Shown here piece after piece: positions 34,914 through 44,096 of a stretch of 64,000 nucleotides of DNA; positions within the stretch are counted from its first letter, which is position 1; each line of letters starts with the position of its first letter. The DNA comes from Pirellulaceae bacterium (GTDB lineage: Bacteria > Planctomycetota > Planctomycetia > Pirellulales > Pirellulaceae): positions 1 to 64,000 of the forward strand of contig JANQLU010000108.1 in assembly GCA_028280445.1 (NCBI GenBank). Direction: 5' to 3'. The notes beneath the pieces were generated by a model that worked only from the letters and a program-made list of their open reading frames with translations, did no database searches and was not told where the DNA came from. Both the position numbers and the translations under genes were made by a program.

Positions 34914-35915
34914 TTGAGTATCGTCAATCAAAATCGAACGGTCTTTGAAATTGCCCAGGAGGTTCTGGAATCCGAGCTAAATGCCATCCAGATCACAAAA
35001 GGGGAAATTGACGAATCATTCGAGCAAGCCGTCCAACTGTTGTTGGATTGCCAAGGCCACGTTGTCGTCAGCGGATTAGGGAAAAGCGGGCTGGTTGGTC
35101 AAAAACTCAGCGCGACCTTGGCCAGTACAGGAACGCCAAGTCATTTTTTGCATCCGACCGAAGCGGTTCACGGTGATCTGGGAAAAATCCGCCAAGGCGA
35201 TGTCGTACTGCTGCTGAGTTACAGTGGACGAACGGAAGAGGTCTCGGCGTTGGCAGCGATTTTGCGACAAGACAAAGTACCAGTAATCAGTATCTCGAAA
35301 GCGAAAGACACTCAGCTGGGAAAATTGAGCGACGCGCCGTTGTCGATTGGGAATATCGCGGAAGCCTGCCAGAACGGTTTGGCTCCCACGTCGACGACCA
35401 CATCGATGATGGCGCTCGGAGATGCTTTGGCCGTTGCGGTCAGTTCCAAAAGGAATTTTTCCGCCGATGAGTTCAGTAAATCGCATCCTGGCGGCACTTT
35501 GGGAAAAACCATGATGCCGGTCAAAGAGTTTATTAGATTTCGCGTTGGTGAGAACATCGTGGTCGGTCATCGAACGCAAAGTCTCAGAGAATTGTTGGAA
35601 ATTGGAGAAACGTTTGAACGTCGCTGCGGTGCGATTCTCATTGCCAACGAAACGACCGGACAACTCGAAGGAATTTTGACTGACGGCGATTTGCGAAGAT
35701 GCCTGATTAAAAATGGCGAAGGAATTCTCGATCATCCGATCGCCGATTTCATGACCAATTCCCCGATTTCCATCGAACAAAACTTACCTACAAAAAACGC
35801 CATTCAAATCATTCGGGAAAAACGACTCGACGAATTGCCCGTCGTGGATTCAAACCTGGTCCCCGTCGGAGTGCTTGACGTCCAGGATTTGATGGCGCTG
35901 AAATTGATTTCGTAG
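34914..35915 (+). CDS. kdsD: Arabinose-5-phosphate isomerase, SIS plus two CBS domains (KpsF/GutQ family)
   Basis: A sugar isomerase that makes arabinose 5-phosphate from ribulose 5-phosphate for Kdo synthesis. The SIS domain (about 20-180) shows VVVSGLGKSGLVGQKLSATL, then FLHPTEAVHGDLG and LLLSYSGRTEEVSAL; the two CBS domains follow (about 205-333, GILTDGDLRRCL, ELPVVDSNLVPVGVLDVQDL). The start is uncertain: a TTG at 34914, one base after the kdsB stop, gives 333 residues close to the usual length, while ATG codons at 34872 or 34881 would give an overlap of about 40 bases with kdsB. Either way translation is coupled to kdsB. Confidence 0.93.
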   Translation: MSIVNQNRTVFEIAQEVLESELNAIQITKGEIDESFEQAVQLLLDCQGHVVVSGLGKSGLVGQKLSATLASTGTPSHFLHPTEAVHGDLGKIRQGDVVLLLSYSGRTEEVSALAAILRQDKVPVISISKAKDTQLGKLSDAPLSIGNIAEACQNGLAPTSTTTSMMALGDALAVAVSSKRNFSADEFSKSHPGGTLGKTMMPVKEFIRFRVGENIVVGHRTQSLRELLEIGETFERRCGAILIANETTGQLEGILTDGDLRRCLIKNGEGILDHPIADFMTNSPISIEQNLPTKNAIQIIREKRLDELPVVDSNLVPVGVLDVQDLMALKLIS

Positions 35916-35982
35916 TTACTCCCATCACTTTTGCGAAAATACAAATCGTCCGACCAGTGATCCATCAGCGAGTCATGCGTCG

Positions 35983-37077
35983 ATGAAAATCATGATCACC
36001 GGTGGTGCGGGATTCATTGGCTCAAACCTGGTCAAATACTTGATTCAGGAAACAGACGCATCATGCGTCGTCATCGATAAACTTACTTACGCTGGAAACC
36101 TTGATTCCTTGGCGGATGTCGCAGACCATCCCCATTTTCAATTTGAAAAAATCGATATTGTTTGCCCTCAAGCGGTCGAAGAAACGATCACCCGCAACAA
36201 GCCTGACGCACTGATGCACCTGGCAGCCGAGTCACATGTTGACCGATCCATCGATGCTCCCGCCGAGTTCATTCAATCGAATATCGTTGGCACATTTCAA
36301 TTGTTGACCGCCGCGCGCAAATATTACAACCAATTGCCAGACGACCGAAAATCTCGATTTCGATTTCTCCATGTTTCGACAGACGAGGTTTACGGTTCGC
36401 TCAACATGTCGGACCCGGCATTTTCCGAATCCACACCGTACGCGCCGCATTCTCCGTACTCGGCCAGTAAAGCGGCTGCGGATCACCTGGTTCGCGCGTG
36501 GCACGACACATATCGACTGCCAGTGGTGATCACCAATTGTTCAAACAACTATGGCCCCTGTCAGTTTCCCGAAAAACTGATCCCCCTCGTGATTCTCAAA
36601 GCCATTCATGGTGAACCGATTCCGATTTATGGAAATGGTCAAAACATCCGCGACTGGCTGCACGTGGTCGATCATGCCCGAGCCCTCTATGCCGTGTTGA
36701 CCAAGGGTCGAATTGGCGAAACCTATAACATTGGCGCTAACAACGAGATTTCCAACATCGAACTGGTCGAACAAATTTGTGGAATCCTCGATCAACAAAT
36801 TCCGATAGACCAAAACCCACGTTTTTCCAACGATCAAAAAAACTCGATCGAAACTTATCGTGACCTGATCACCATGGTCGCCGACCGCCCGGGCCACGAC
36901 CTCCGCTACGCAATCGATGCCGCCAAAATCGAAACGGAATTGGGCTGGCGTGCAGAAAAAGATTTTGCGGATAGTTTGATCGAAACCGTCGGGTGGTATT
37001 TGGAAAACGAAAACTGGTGGAGTCGTATGTTGTCAAACGATCAACTGAAACGCCGAGGCATGTTGCCGTGCGATTGA
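35983..37077 (+). CDS. rfbB: dTDP-glucose 4,6-dehydratase
   Basis: A 364-residue extended SDR that makes dTDP-4-keto-6-deoxy-D-glucose. Motifs are ITGGAGFIGSNLVKYL, KLTYAGNLDSLADV (diagnostic for RmlB/RfbB), LAAESHVDRSIDAPAEFIQ, the catalytic HVSTDEVYGSL, and the Y-x-x-x-K in SPYSASKAAADHLVRA, then NNYGPCQFPEKLIPLVILKA. RfbA, RfbC and RfbD are not in this window, so the branch may be completed elsewhere or the intermediate may feed another deoxysugar. It sits in the nucleotide-sugar part of the locus. Confidence 0.94.
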   Translation: MKIMITGGAGFIGSNLVKYLIQETDASCVVIDKLTYAGNLDSLADVADHPHFQFEKIDIVCPQAVEETITRNKPDALMHLAAESHVDRSIDAPAEFIQSNIVGTFQLLTAARKYYNQLPDDRKSRFRFLHVSTDEVYGSLNMSDPAFSESTPYAPHSPYSASKAAADHLVRAWHDTYRLPVVITNCSNNYGPCQFPEKLIPLVILKAIHGEPIPIYGNGQNIRDWLHVVDHARALYAVLTKGRIGETYNIGANNEISNIELVEQICGILDQQIPIDQNPRFSNDQKNSIETYRDLITMVADRPGHDLRYAIDAAKIETELGWRAEKDFADSLIETVGWYLENENWWSRMLSNDQLKRRGMLPCD

Positions 37078-37254
37078 CGAACTCATCCATTTTTACTTTG
37101 CTCCATAATTCTGCGGACGCCCTTTGCAACGTTGAATCCTGGCGGGTTTAACAGCATGTGTGCAAAACAAGGTTTAAATCCAACGGCCAACTGATGATTT
37201 TGCTTGATGGACTACAATTGTGTTCAACGGCTTTTTACAATAGCTGGAGCTGCA

Positions 37255-38844
37255 ATGGAGCTCCCCATGAATAACTCGCGATACAATCCAACACGTGTCC
37301 TGCCCTCAGCCGATGTCAATGTTTTTCAATTTTGCTGTCGCGCGAAAATCTTAAAAAACCTGTTAACAATATCCATCACAATCCTGTCCTTATCAGTCTT
37401 CGTAGCGACATCGCCAAAAGCAAACGGTGACTGTGTTGCGTCATCGCAGATCGGAGCGGTGAAAAATACTATTCCAAGTTCGTGGGTGCGAGTTCAAGAA
37501 CAAAAAACGCCTTTGCCACCGTTAGTATTGAAACCCTGGGTTGTAGAAAAAGCTTTTCCTGAGACGCCTCGAGTCTTGCTGACTAACCTGCGAGTTAATG
37601 TTAAATCGATTGGCAAGATTCCGATGGATCAACCGCCAGTTGCCTCTCAAGCGGGTTCCAAAAATCCGATCCCACAAGAACGAAAAAAATATCCCGTGCC
37701 TGCAAAAAACGCGATCTCCAAATCGGTCATCGAAATCAGGAAAGTATTTCGAGATGCATACTCTGACCGTAGTGCTGCAGGTTTGACCAAACGAGCCAAT
37801 CTGTTATTAAAAACGGCGATCGAAGCTCAAAACAAACCGATCGAACAATACGCCCTGTTGCAGGAAGCTCTCGAATCGGCGAAAGCGGCTCAGCAAACAG
37901 GACTAGTTTTGCAAATTTCCAAAAGACTTTGCGACAGCTACAAAATCGACCAGTCAAAATTTCGTAGCGAGTTAATCGTCGAATTGTCTCGGTCCATCAA
38001 CAATATGAAATCAGCTAACCTTCTTCTCGGCGAAGGCATGCTTTTACTCGATTATCAGATCGCGGAAGACGATTTTGAATCTGCTGCCAAACTTGCTGCG
38101 AGGCTTCGACAGCTTATCCGAAAAACAAAATCAAGGTACTGGAACCAGGTTATCCGTGACCATGATAAAAACAGAAAACAACTTCAAAAAATTTATGCCT
38201 CGTGCAAAAAACACTTTAAAGCGATTTCGACCAACCCCAAAAACGCACAAGCCAATCAAGCCATCGGTGAATACTATTGCTATTGGAAAGGCGATTTTGA
38301 AAAAGGCTTGAAATATATGGCAAACGGTTCATCATCACAGGTCAGGGAAGTTGCAAAACTGGAACTCAACCGTCCACAACAAAAAGATCTCATCAAAATT
38401 GCCGATCAGTGGTGGAAACAATCCACGGCATTGAAACATGAACGACCTGGTTTGTTGACGCATGTCCGGCAATTGTATCGAGCGCAGTATCCAAAACTCA
38501 CAGGCGTGTCAAAACGAAACGTCGAACTCCGTCTTCGCGAAATCGACAAAAAACTCAGTGGCAACGATTTTTTAAACCATCAGTGGAAATTTGTCTGGAA
38601 AACACAAGCCACCTACGAAAGCGTCAAATTCCAACCCGATGGTCAAGTTCACATCAAAATTGAAAACCGGCCAACCGCTAAAACTTATCGTTGGAATTGG
38701 ACTGCCGATGGTTTAATGGTTAAAACCAGTGCCAAATTCCATCTCGTTTTTGAGGTTTCCAGTCAAAAGCAGTTGATCGGAAAAATTGTAAACTCTACAA
38801 GCGGACAAGTTGTCGATTTTTGTTTTGGTGCTGTTCAATATTGA
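37255..38844 (+). CDS. Exported or anchored protein of unknown function within the polysaccharide locus
   Basis: I do not recognise this protein. The ATG at 37255, with GGAG five bases upstream, gives 529 residues; another ATG at 37267, also with GGAG, and one at 37207 are alternatives. An N-terminal hydrophobic segment (about 33-55, ILKNLLTISITILSLSVFVA) after several basic residues suggests a signal peptide or membrane anchor. Most of the rest (about 130-430) is lysine-, glutamine- and alanine-rich helix of TPR-like look, and the last 80 residues (WKFVWKTQATYESVKFQPDG) look like a small beta domain. It interrupts the run of sugar-metabolism genes. A structural or assembly role at the envelope is possible but not shown. 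Confidence 0.7.
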   Translation: MELPMNNSRYNPTRVLPSADVNVFQFCCRAKILKNLLTISITILSLSVFVATSPKANGDCVASSQIGAVKNTIPSSWVRVQEQKTPLPPLVLKPWVVEKAFPETPRVLLTNLRVNVKSIGKIPMDQPPVASQAGSKNPIPQERKKYPVPAKNAISKSVIEIRKVFRDAYSDRSAAGLTKRANLLLKTAIEAQNKPIEQYALLQEALESAKAAQQTGLVLQISKRLCDSYKIDQSKFRSELIVELSRSINNMKSANLLLGEGMLLLDYQIAEDDFESAAKLAARLRQLIRKTKSRYWNQVIRDHDKNRKQLQKIYASCKKHFKAISTNPKNAQANQAIGEYYCYWKGDFEKGLKYMANGSSSQVREVAKLELNRPQQKDLIKIADQWWKQSTALKHERPGLLTHVRQLYRAQYPKLTGVSKRNVELRLREIDKKLSGNDFLNHQWKFVWKTQATYESVKFQPDGQVHIKIENRPTAKTYRWNWTADGLMVKTSAKFHLVFEVSSQKQLIGKIVNSTSGQVVDFCFGAVQY

Positions 38845-39032
38845 TGTCGAACAAACTCGCAAGCCTGACAAAAGTCATGGAGAATCCTCTCAATTCCAGT
38901 TCCTTGGTTTTTTGTACATCCAGATGGATAGATCGTTGACTCGTGCATCGTACTGCCACATTGAAGTATTGTGGCCAGCTGTTGCAAAATTAATATTCAA
39001 ATCGAATTTTTGGAAAGCTGAAACTAACTAAT

Positions 39033-40022
39033 ATGAAAGTACTTGTTACCGGTGCGGACGGCTTTATCGGCTCGCACTTAACAGAACATCTCGCCCAAAA
39101 CGGTTACGATGTTCGCGCCTTTGTCTATTACAACTCGTTCAATTCATGGGGATGGTTAGACCATAGCGAATTCAAAAACGAAATTGAAATAGTGTCCGGT
39201 GATATTCGGGACGAAACCGCTGTTCGAAACGCAGCGAAAGGAGTCGAATGCATTTTTCATCTCGCCGCATTAATCGCTATTCCGTACAGCTACCTTGCGC
39301 CAGCCAGCTACATCGATACCAATATCCACGGCACGCTCAACATCGTGCAAGCGGCACGTGACTTTGAAATTTCCAAAGTCGTACACACGTCAACGAGCGA
39401 AGTCTACGGAACAGCCGAATTTGTTCCGATTACGGAATCGCATCCCCTCAAAGGCCAATCGCCGTATTCGGCTTCGAAAATTGGTGCCGACCAGATTGCC
39501 ATTTCATACCATCGGTCCTTTGAAACACCCGTCACAATCGCCCGGCCATTTAACACTTATGGACCGCGGCAGTCCGCCCGGGCAGTCATCCCCACGATTA
39601 TCTCACAAGTCGCCGCTGGTCAAAAACAGATTATGATGGGCGATCTCACACCAACTCGAGACTTCAATTTTGTTCAAGACACAGTCCGCGGCTTTGAGGC
39701 GATCGCCAAATCGGAAAAAACGGTTGGTGAAGTTCTCAATTTGGGCACTGGTTATGAAGTAACCATTAAAGAAACGGTTGAACTCATTGGCGAAGCCATG
39801 AATTCGGAAATCGAAGTCATTCAGGACCCTGCCCGTATTCGTCCGGCCAACAGCGAAGTGTTTCGGCTTTGTGCCGACGCATCAAAAGCACAACAACTCA
39901 CAAACTGGCGACCAGAATATGCTGGCCGCGATGGGTTGAAAAAGGGACTTGCCGAAACCGCCGAGTGGTTTCTCAACCCGAAAAACCTCGCTTGTTATAA
40001 AACGGGAACTTACAACGTTTGA
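39033..40022 (+). CDS. legB: NDP-GlcNAc 4,6-dehydratase of legionaminic acid synthesis (LegB type)
   Basis: A 329-residue extended SDR. The cofactor motif is VTGADGFIGSHLTEHLAQNG, followed by the LegB-typical RAFVYYNSFNSWGWLD and LAALIAIPYSYLAPASYIDT, the catalytic STSEVYGTAEFVPITESH and the Y-x-x-x-K in SPYSASKIGADQIAISYH. In Campylobacter LegB removes water from GDP-GlcNAc to give the 4-keto-6-deoxy sugar; other bacteria use UDP-GlcNAc. The presence of a PtmE-like guanylyltransferase later in the locus favours the GDP-linked version here (inference). The stop codon overlaps the TTG start of legC. Confidence 0.92.
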   Translation: MKVLVTGADGFIGSHLTEHLAQNGYDVRAFVYYNSFNSWGWLDHSEFKNEIEIVSGDIRDETAVRNAAKGVECIFHLAALIAIPYSYLAPASYIDTNIHGTLNIVQAARDFEISKVVHTSTSEVYGTAEFVPITESHPLKGQSPYSASKIGADQIAISYHRSFETPVTIARPFNTYGPRQSARAVIPTIISQVAAGQKQIMMGDLTPTRDFNFVQDTVRGFEAIAKSEKTVGEVLNLGTGYEVTIKETVELIGEAMNSEIEVIQDPARIRPANSEVFRLCADASKAQQLTNWRPEYAGRDGLKKGLAETAEWFLNPKNLACYKTGTYNV

Positions 40023-41191
40023 ATATCCCACAGGAAATTACCCGAGTGATCCGTTCCGTAATTGGAGACGAACGGGTCGTTTTGCACGAACCCCTGTTTC
40101 GGGGAAACGAGTCAAAATATGTATGTGAATGTATTGAGACAGGCTGGGTTTCGTCTGTCGGTGCATTTGTGGACCGATTCGAAGAAGATTTACAAGAAAT
40201 TACAGGTGCAAAAAAAGCGGTTGCGGTCTCTAACGGAACATCTGCGTTGTTTATCGCTTTGAAACTCTGTGGTGTTCAACAAGACGACGAAGTAATCGTT
40301 CCTGCTTTGACGTTTGTTGCCACGGCCAATGCGGTCGCGCATTGCAACGCTATTCCACATTTGGTCGATTGCGAAACTCAAACCTTGGGGATCGATCCTC
40401 ACAAACTCGACATCTATCTAAATGACATCACAAAACGTGTCGGTTCAGATACGGTTAACAAGAAAACGGGTCGGCGTATTTCTGCGATGGTCCCCATGCA
40501 TTGTCTCGGCCATCCATCACAAATCGGGCCACTCGTGGATCTTTCCAAAAAGTATTCACTGAAATTGATTGAGGACGCTGCAGAATCGCTCGGCAGTTAT
40601 TACAACTCGCAACACACCGGTACGTTTGGTGACATTGGAATATTCAGTTTCAATGGCAACAAAACGATCACAACAGGTGGCGGCGGTGCAATTGTCACGA
40701 ATAATCATGAAATTGGAAAACTTGCCAAACACTTGACGACGACAGCAAAAGTCCCGCATTCATGGGATTTTTTTCATGACCATGTCGGATATAACTTTAG
40801 AATGCCCAACCTCAATGCCGCACTGGGTTGCGCACAATTGGAATCCCTGGATGCGTTCCTCGATGCTAAACGTCGTTTAGCATCAACGTATTCTGAAGCA
40901 TTTTCCAATTCCGAGTTTGTCGACTTTGTCACTGAACCGGAGAACTGCAAAAGCAACTACTGGCTCAACGCGATCGTTTTAAAGCCTGAATATCAAGACC
41001 AACATGACGCGACCCTGGAATTTTCCAACCATCAAGGCATCATGACTCGACCAGCGTGGAAACTCATGCACCAATTGCCAATGTACGAACACTGTCCTCG
41101 CATGAATTTGGAAGTTTCGGAATCGATCCAGTCTCGTCTAATCAACATCCCAAGTGGACCTGGAATTATTTTAGGAAAAATTGAACCTTGA
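40019..41191 (+). CDS. legC: PLP-dependent aminotransferase of legionaminic acid synthesis (LegC type)
   Basis: A 390-residue DegT/DnrJ/EryC1-family aminotransferase that should aminate the LegB product at C4. The start is a TTG that overlaps the legB stop as TTGA. Motifs are ETGWVSSVGAFVDRFE, AVSNGTSALFIALKLCGV, DEVIVPALTFVATANAV, the cofactor-binding Asp in LKLIEDAAESLGSYY (Asp 186) and the PLP lysine in FSFNGNKTITTGGGGAIV (Lys 215). The length fits the family. It is followed with another TTGA overlap by the acetyltransferase gene, which makes the order legB-legC-acetyltransferase parallel to the pathway order. Confidence 0.92.
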   Translation: MNIPQEITRVIRSVIGDERVVLHEPLFRGNESKYVCECIETGWVSSVGAFVDRFEEDLQEITGAKKAVAVSNGTSALFIALKLCGVQQDDEVIVPALTFVATANAVAHCNAIPHLVDCETQTLGIDPHKLDIYLNDITKRVGSDTVNKKTGRRISAMVPMHCLGHPSQIGPLVDLSKKYSLKLIEDAAESLGSYYNSQHTGTFGDIGIFSFNGNKTITTGGGGAIVTNNHEIGKLAKHLTTTAKVPHSWDFFHDHVGYNFRMPNLNAALGCAQLESLDAFLDAKRRLASTYSEAFSNSEFVDFVTEPENCKSNYWLNAIVLKPEYQDQHDATLEFSNHQGIMTRPAWKLMHQLPMYEHCPRMNLEVSESIQSRLINIPSGPGIILGKIEP

Positions 41192-41811
41192 GATCCGTTT
41201 ATTTAATCGGCGCTGGTGGTCACTGTCGGTCATGTATCGATGTCGTCGAGTCAGTACCGCAGTATCAGATTGCCGGCATTGTCGGTTCACCGGATCAAGT
41301 TGGCACTCAGATTCTTGGATATTCGATCGAATACGTCGACCAGGATATTGAATCACTTATCGGTCCGGACACTTATTTTTTGATTACTATTGGCCAGATC
41401 AAAACGAGCAAACCGCGAGTTCGGCTATTTAATCAAATCGCGGAATCGGGTGGGCAATTTGCGACGATTGTTTCAAATCGTGCTTATGTTTCAAAACACG
41501 CAAAGTTAGGACGCGGCACGATTGTGATGCATGATGCGTTGGTCAATGCAGTTGCGTCCGTCGGTGAAAATTGTATTATCAATAGCAAAGCATTGGTCGA
41601 ACACGACGCAATAGTTGAATCGCACTGTCATATCTCGACGGGTGCAACCATCAATGGTTCTGCAAGGATCAAAAACAAGTGTTTTATCGGTAGTGGATCA
41701 ATTGTTCATCAAGATATCGAGGTCGGTGAACAATCTTTGATTGGCTCAAATGCAGTCGTTAAAACAACCCTACCGGCCAAAAGTTGCGTGCGTTCTGGAG
41801 CGGTTGAATAA
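41188..41811 (+). CDS. NeuD/PglD-like sugar acetyltransferase
   Basis: A 207-residue protein with a small N-terminal Rossmann-like domain (VYLIGAGGHCRSCIDVVES) and a C-terminal left-handed beta-helix of hexapeptide repeats (about 95-205: AKLGRGTIVMHDALVNAVAS, then CIINSKALVEHDAIVESHCH), ending in the usual SCVRSGAV. It probably moves an acetyl group from acetyl-CoA to the 4-amino group made by LegC (the LegH role) or works as a sialic-acid O-acetyltransferase (the NeuD role); sequence alone does not decide. The start is a TTG overlapping the legC stop as TTGA. A gap of 129 bases follows. Confidence 0.87.
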   Translation: MRSVYLIGAGGHCRSCIDVVESVPQYQIAGIVGSPDQVGTQILGYSIEYVDQDIESLIGPDTYFLITIGQIKTSKPRVRLFNQIAESGGQFATIVSNRAYVSKHAKLGRGTIVMHDALVNAVASVGENCIINSKALVEHDAIVESHCHISTGATINGSARIKNKCFIGSGSIVHQDIEVGEQSLIGSNAVVKTTLPAKSCVRSGAVE

Positions 41812-41940
41812 CGCACTTTGATGAAGCAGTTTTATCGTCGGTGAGGCTCCGTTTTTGTACCGTTAACAGGTGTTCTGCTTCTTTTACCTTACCTCTAATT
41901 TTAAAGTTCAAGGTTTCAGTTTTTTAAATGCGTTCATGAT

Positions 41941-42666
41941 ATGGCTGCACCACAGATAGTTCGTCTTGGATTATTAGCTGACTCGCTCGGCCTACCGCGC
42001 AACATTGATGACATTGCGATCAGCGAAACATATCCTGAAATGGTCCGCATCGAACTTGCGAAAATCAATCCGCACAATGTGGTTTATACTGACGCGCGCC
42101 ACGCACGCAAAATGCCTGACGGACTTGAAATTTGGGAAAACTACTTTTGTATGTACGACCTCACCCATCTGTTGATCCAAATCGGCGTTGTCGACGCAGC
42201 CCCACGAGTGTTCACGTTACGAGAAAACAGATTCGTGAGCAGTATTCGACCGCGGTTCTTCAAGTCCTTTGTAATATCGACAGCCAGTCGGCACCGTGCT
42301 TGGTTTGTAAAAACTCGCCGTAAGGTATACACGAAACCAAAGGCATTTGAAGAGAGCTTTCGAACGCTCGTCGAAGCTGCTTCAGCGCAAGGAGTTTCCA
42401 TTGCTGCGATGTCAATATGCCATACTCATGACGCACTTTGTAAACGGTCTCCTGGCTTCAACGAAAACATGGACAAATACAACGACATTTTGGAGAAAAT
42501 CGGACAAAACTGTGGCTGCGAAGTGCTGAAGCCGATTCCCGATGACGTAAATCCCGCTGATGTTCTCCTCACAGACGGTATTCACTTGAATTCCAACGGG
42601 GCTTCATATTTCAACGACAGGATCGTTGATTGGATTAAGCGAACACAACATAGTAATCAAAGTTGA
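41941..42666 (+). CDS. SGNH/GDSL-type hydrolase in the nonulosonate module
   Basis: A 241-residue protein of the SGNH hydrolase kind. Block I is LGLLADSLGLPRN near the N-terminus, in place of the usual G-D-S, and the C-terminal Asp-x-x-His block is LLTDGIHLNSNGASYFNDRI. No signal peptide is seen, so it probably works in the cytoplasm, perhaps adding or removing an acyl group on the sugar or repeat unit. Its stop overlaps the TTG start of the flippase gene (TTGA), so they are translationally coupled. Acyl-chain specificity cannot be predicted. Similar proteins appear in other O-antigen loci. Confidence 0.75.
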   Translation: MAAPQIVRLGLLADSLGLPRNIDDIAISETYPEMVRIELAKINPHNVVYTDARHARKMPDGLEIWENYFCMYDLTHLLIQIGVVDAAPRVFTLRENRFVSSIRPRFFKSFVISTASRHRAWFVKTRRKVYTKPKAFEESFRTLVEAASAQGVSIAAMSICHTHDALCKRSPGFNENMDKYNDILEKIGQNCGCEVLKPIPDDVNPADVLLTDGIHLNSNGASYFNDRIVDWIKRTQHSNQS

Positions 42667-44078
42667 TCAGGAAACTTTTTTCACATTCGATCATCTACGG
42701 ACTTGCGCCGCAGGTCGGAACTGTCGCGGGAGTCATTGCGCTTCCGATCATTACGAGGGACCTGACGGAAACAGATTTCGGTGTTTGGGGAATCGTGTTG
42801 GCGTATGTTGGCGCTTTCAACGCGCTAGCCGATATGGGAATGGGGGTCGTTGTATCAAACGCTTTTTTCAAAAAACCCAAACAACACAAATGGCTTTGGC
42901 GACAAATTTATGGGTTCCTGCATTTATGGATGATCCCGTTTAACATCATCATTGGTGCATTGCTCTGGCTCATCATGCCGACCGAAGCGTTAAATGACCG
43001 CATATGGATTTTGGTCGGGCTGCTCCTACCCAACCTCCTGTTTGGGCCAACGATCGTCTTTGGGACTTATTACTATCAACTAGGCCAAAAACCAACTCCG
43101 ATCGCCATTCGTTCTGCCATTTTTGGCGTCTTGACTGTTGCACTTAATGTATGGTTCATTTCGAATCTTAAATTGGGTTACATGGGGTGGTTGTGGAGTC
43201 ATTTCATTACCAGAATGCTCATGAACATTTCATTTTGGTATCCACTGAATATCCAACATGGTTACTCGCCAATTCTAAACTTCAAATGGCGGACCATTAA
43301 AAAATCATTGAAAGTTGGTGTCCCAACCATCCCCCATCAGTATTCAACTTTTCTGCTCAATAGTTCTGATCGCATTGTCCTCGATCGATTGAGAGTCAGT
43401 GTCGAAAATCTTGGAGAATATAATCTCGCGGCCCGTTTTGGTACGTATTTCCAATCACTAGTGATTGCCTCCAACCGGGCGGTTAGCCCCATGATGCTCG
43501 ATTGCTACAAAAAAGGAAAAGATGTTGAGGCGCGCAACCTGATTTTTGTTTTGCAGGTGACTGTCATTTCAGCAACTTTCCTATTCTGCCTTTGGGCACG
43601 GGAAATATTTCAACTTCTTATCAAAAACGAAGCATTGGCGAAAGTTTACCCTTTGGCAATCATCATTGTCATGGCATACAACTATCGGCCAATGTACATC
43701 GGGGCGTTGAACAAATTGTTCTATGTTGAAAAAACAGGATTGCTGTGGCGGGTAAGTTTTGTTGCCGGCATTGGCAACATCGTATTGAATTTCATTTTTA
43801 TCCCGATCTTCGGTTTTCATGCCGCTGCGTACACTACGTTTGCCAGCCTGATGTATATGGGCTTTTACGGACATTTTTCAAAAAAAATAAGTGCCTACCA
43901 AGAAGCAAACTACTATCCAGTTTTCTGGTTCCTGTTAATCGTCGTGATGACCGTCGTTGTGTTTTTGTTAAAAGATTCAACAATAATTTTAAAAGTGTCG
44001 ATTTCACTGGTTTTTTCTGCGTGCATCGGAACGGTAGCCTGGAAGTATGGGCAGTGGCAAAAGACAATGACATCATAG
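42663..44078 (+). CDS. Wzx-type polysaccharide flippase
   Basis: A 471-residue membrane protein of the MATE/polysaccharide transporter type with about 12 to 14 helices, for example IYGLAPQVGTVAGVIALPII, WGIVLAYVGAFNALADMGMG and LLPNLLFGPTIVFG. It would move lipid-linked repeat units across the inner membrane before polymerisation. The frame opens with a TTG that overlaps the SGNH hydrolase stop as TTGA. With the Wzy-like protein at 54701 it suggests a Wzx/Wzy-dependent route rather than an ABC transporter, and no ABC exporter genes are in the window. The family is variable, so the gene name is not given. Confidence 0.88.
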   Translation: MIRKLFSHSIIYGLAPQVGTVAGVIALPIITRDLTETDFGVWGIVLAYVGAFNALADMGMGVVVSNAFFKKPKQHKWLWRQIYGFLHLWMIPFNIIIGALLWLIMPTEALNDRIWILVGLLLPNLLFGPTIVFGTYYYQLGQKPTPIAIRSAIFGVLTVALNVWFISNLKLGYMGWLWSHFITRMLMNISFWYPLNIQHGYSPILNFKWRTIKKSLKVGVPTIPHQYSTFLLNSSDRIVLDRLRVSVENLGEYNLAARFGTYFQSLVIASNRAVSPMMLDCYKKGKDVEARNLIFVLQVTVISATFLFCLWAREIFQLLIKNEALAKVYPLAIIIVMAYNYRPMYIGALNKLFYVEKTGLLWRVSFVAGIGNIVLNFIFIPIFGFHAAAYTTFASLMYMGFYGHFSKKISAYQEANYYPVFWFLLIVVMTVVVFLLKDSTIILKVSISLVFSACIGTVAWKYGQWQKTMTS

Positions 44079-44096
44079 ATTTACGGAAACACGGTT

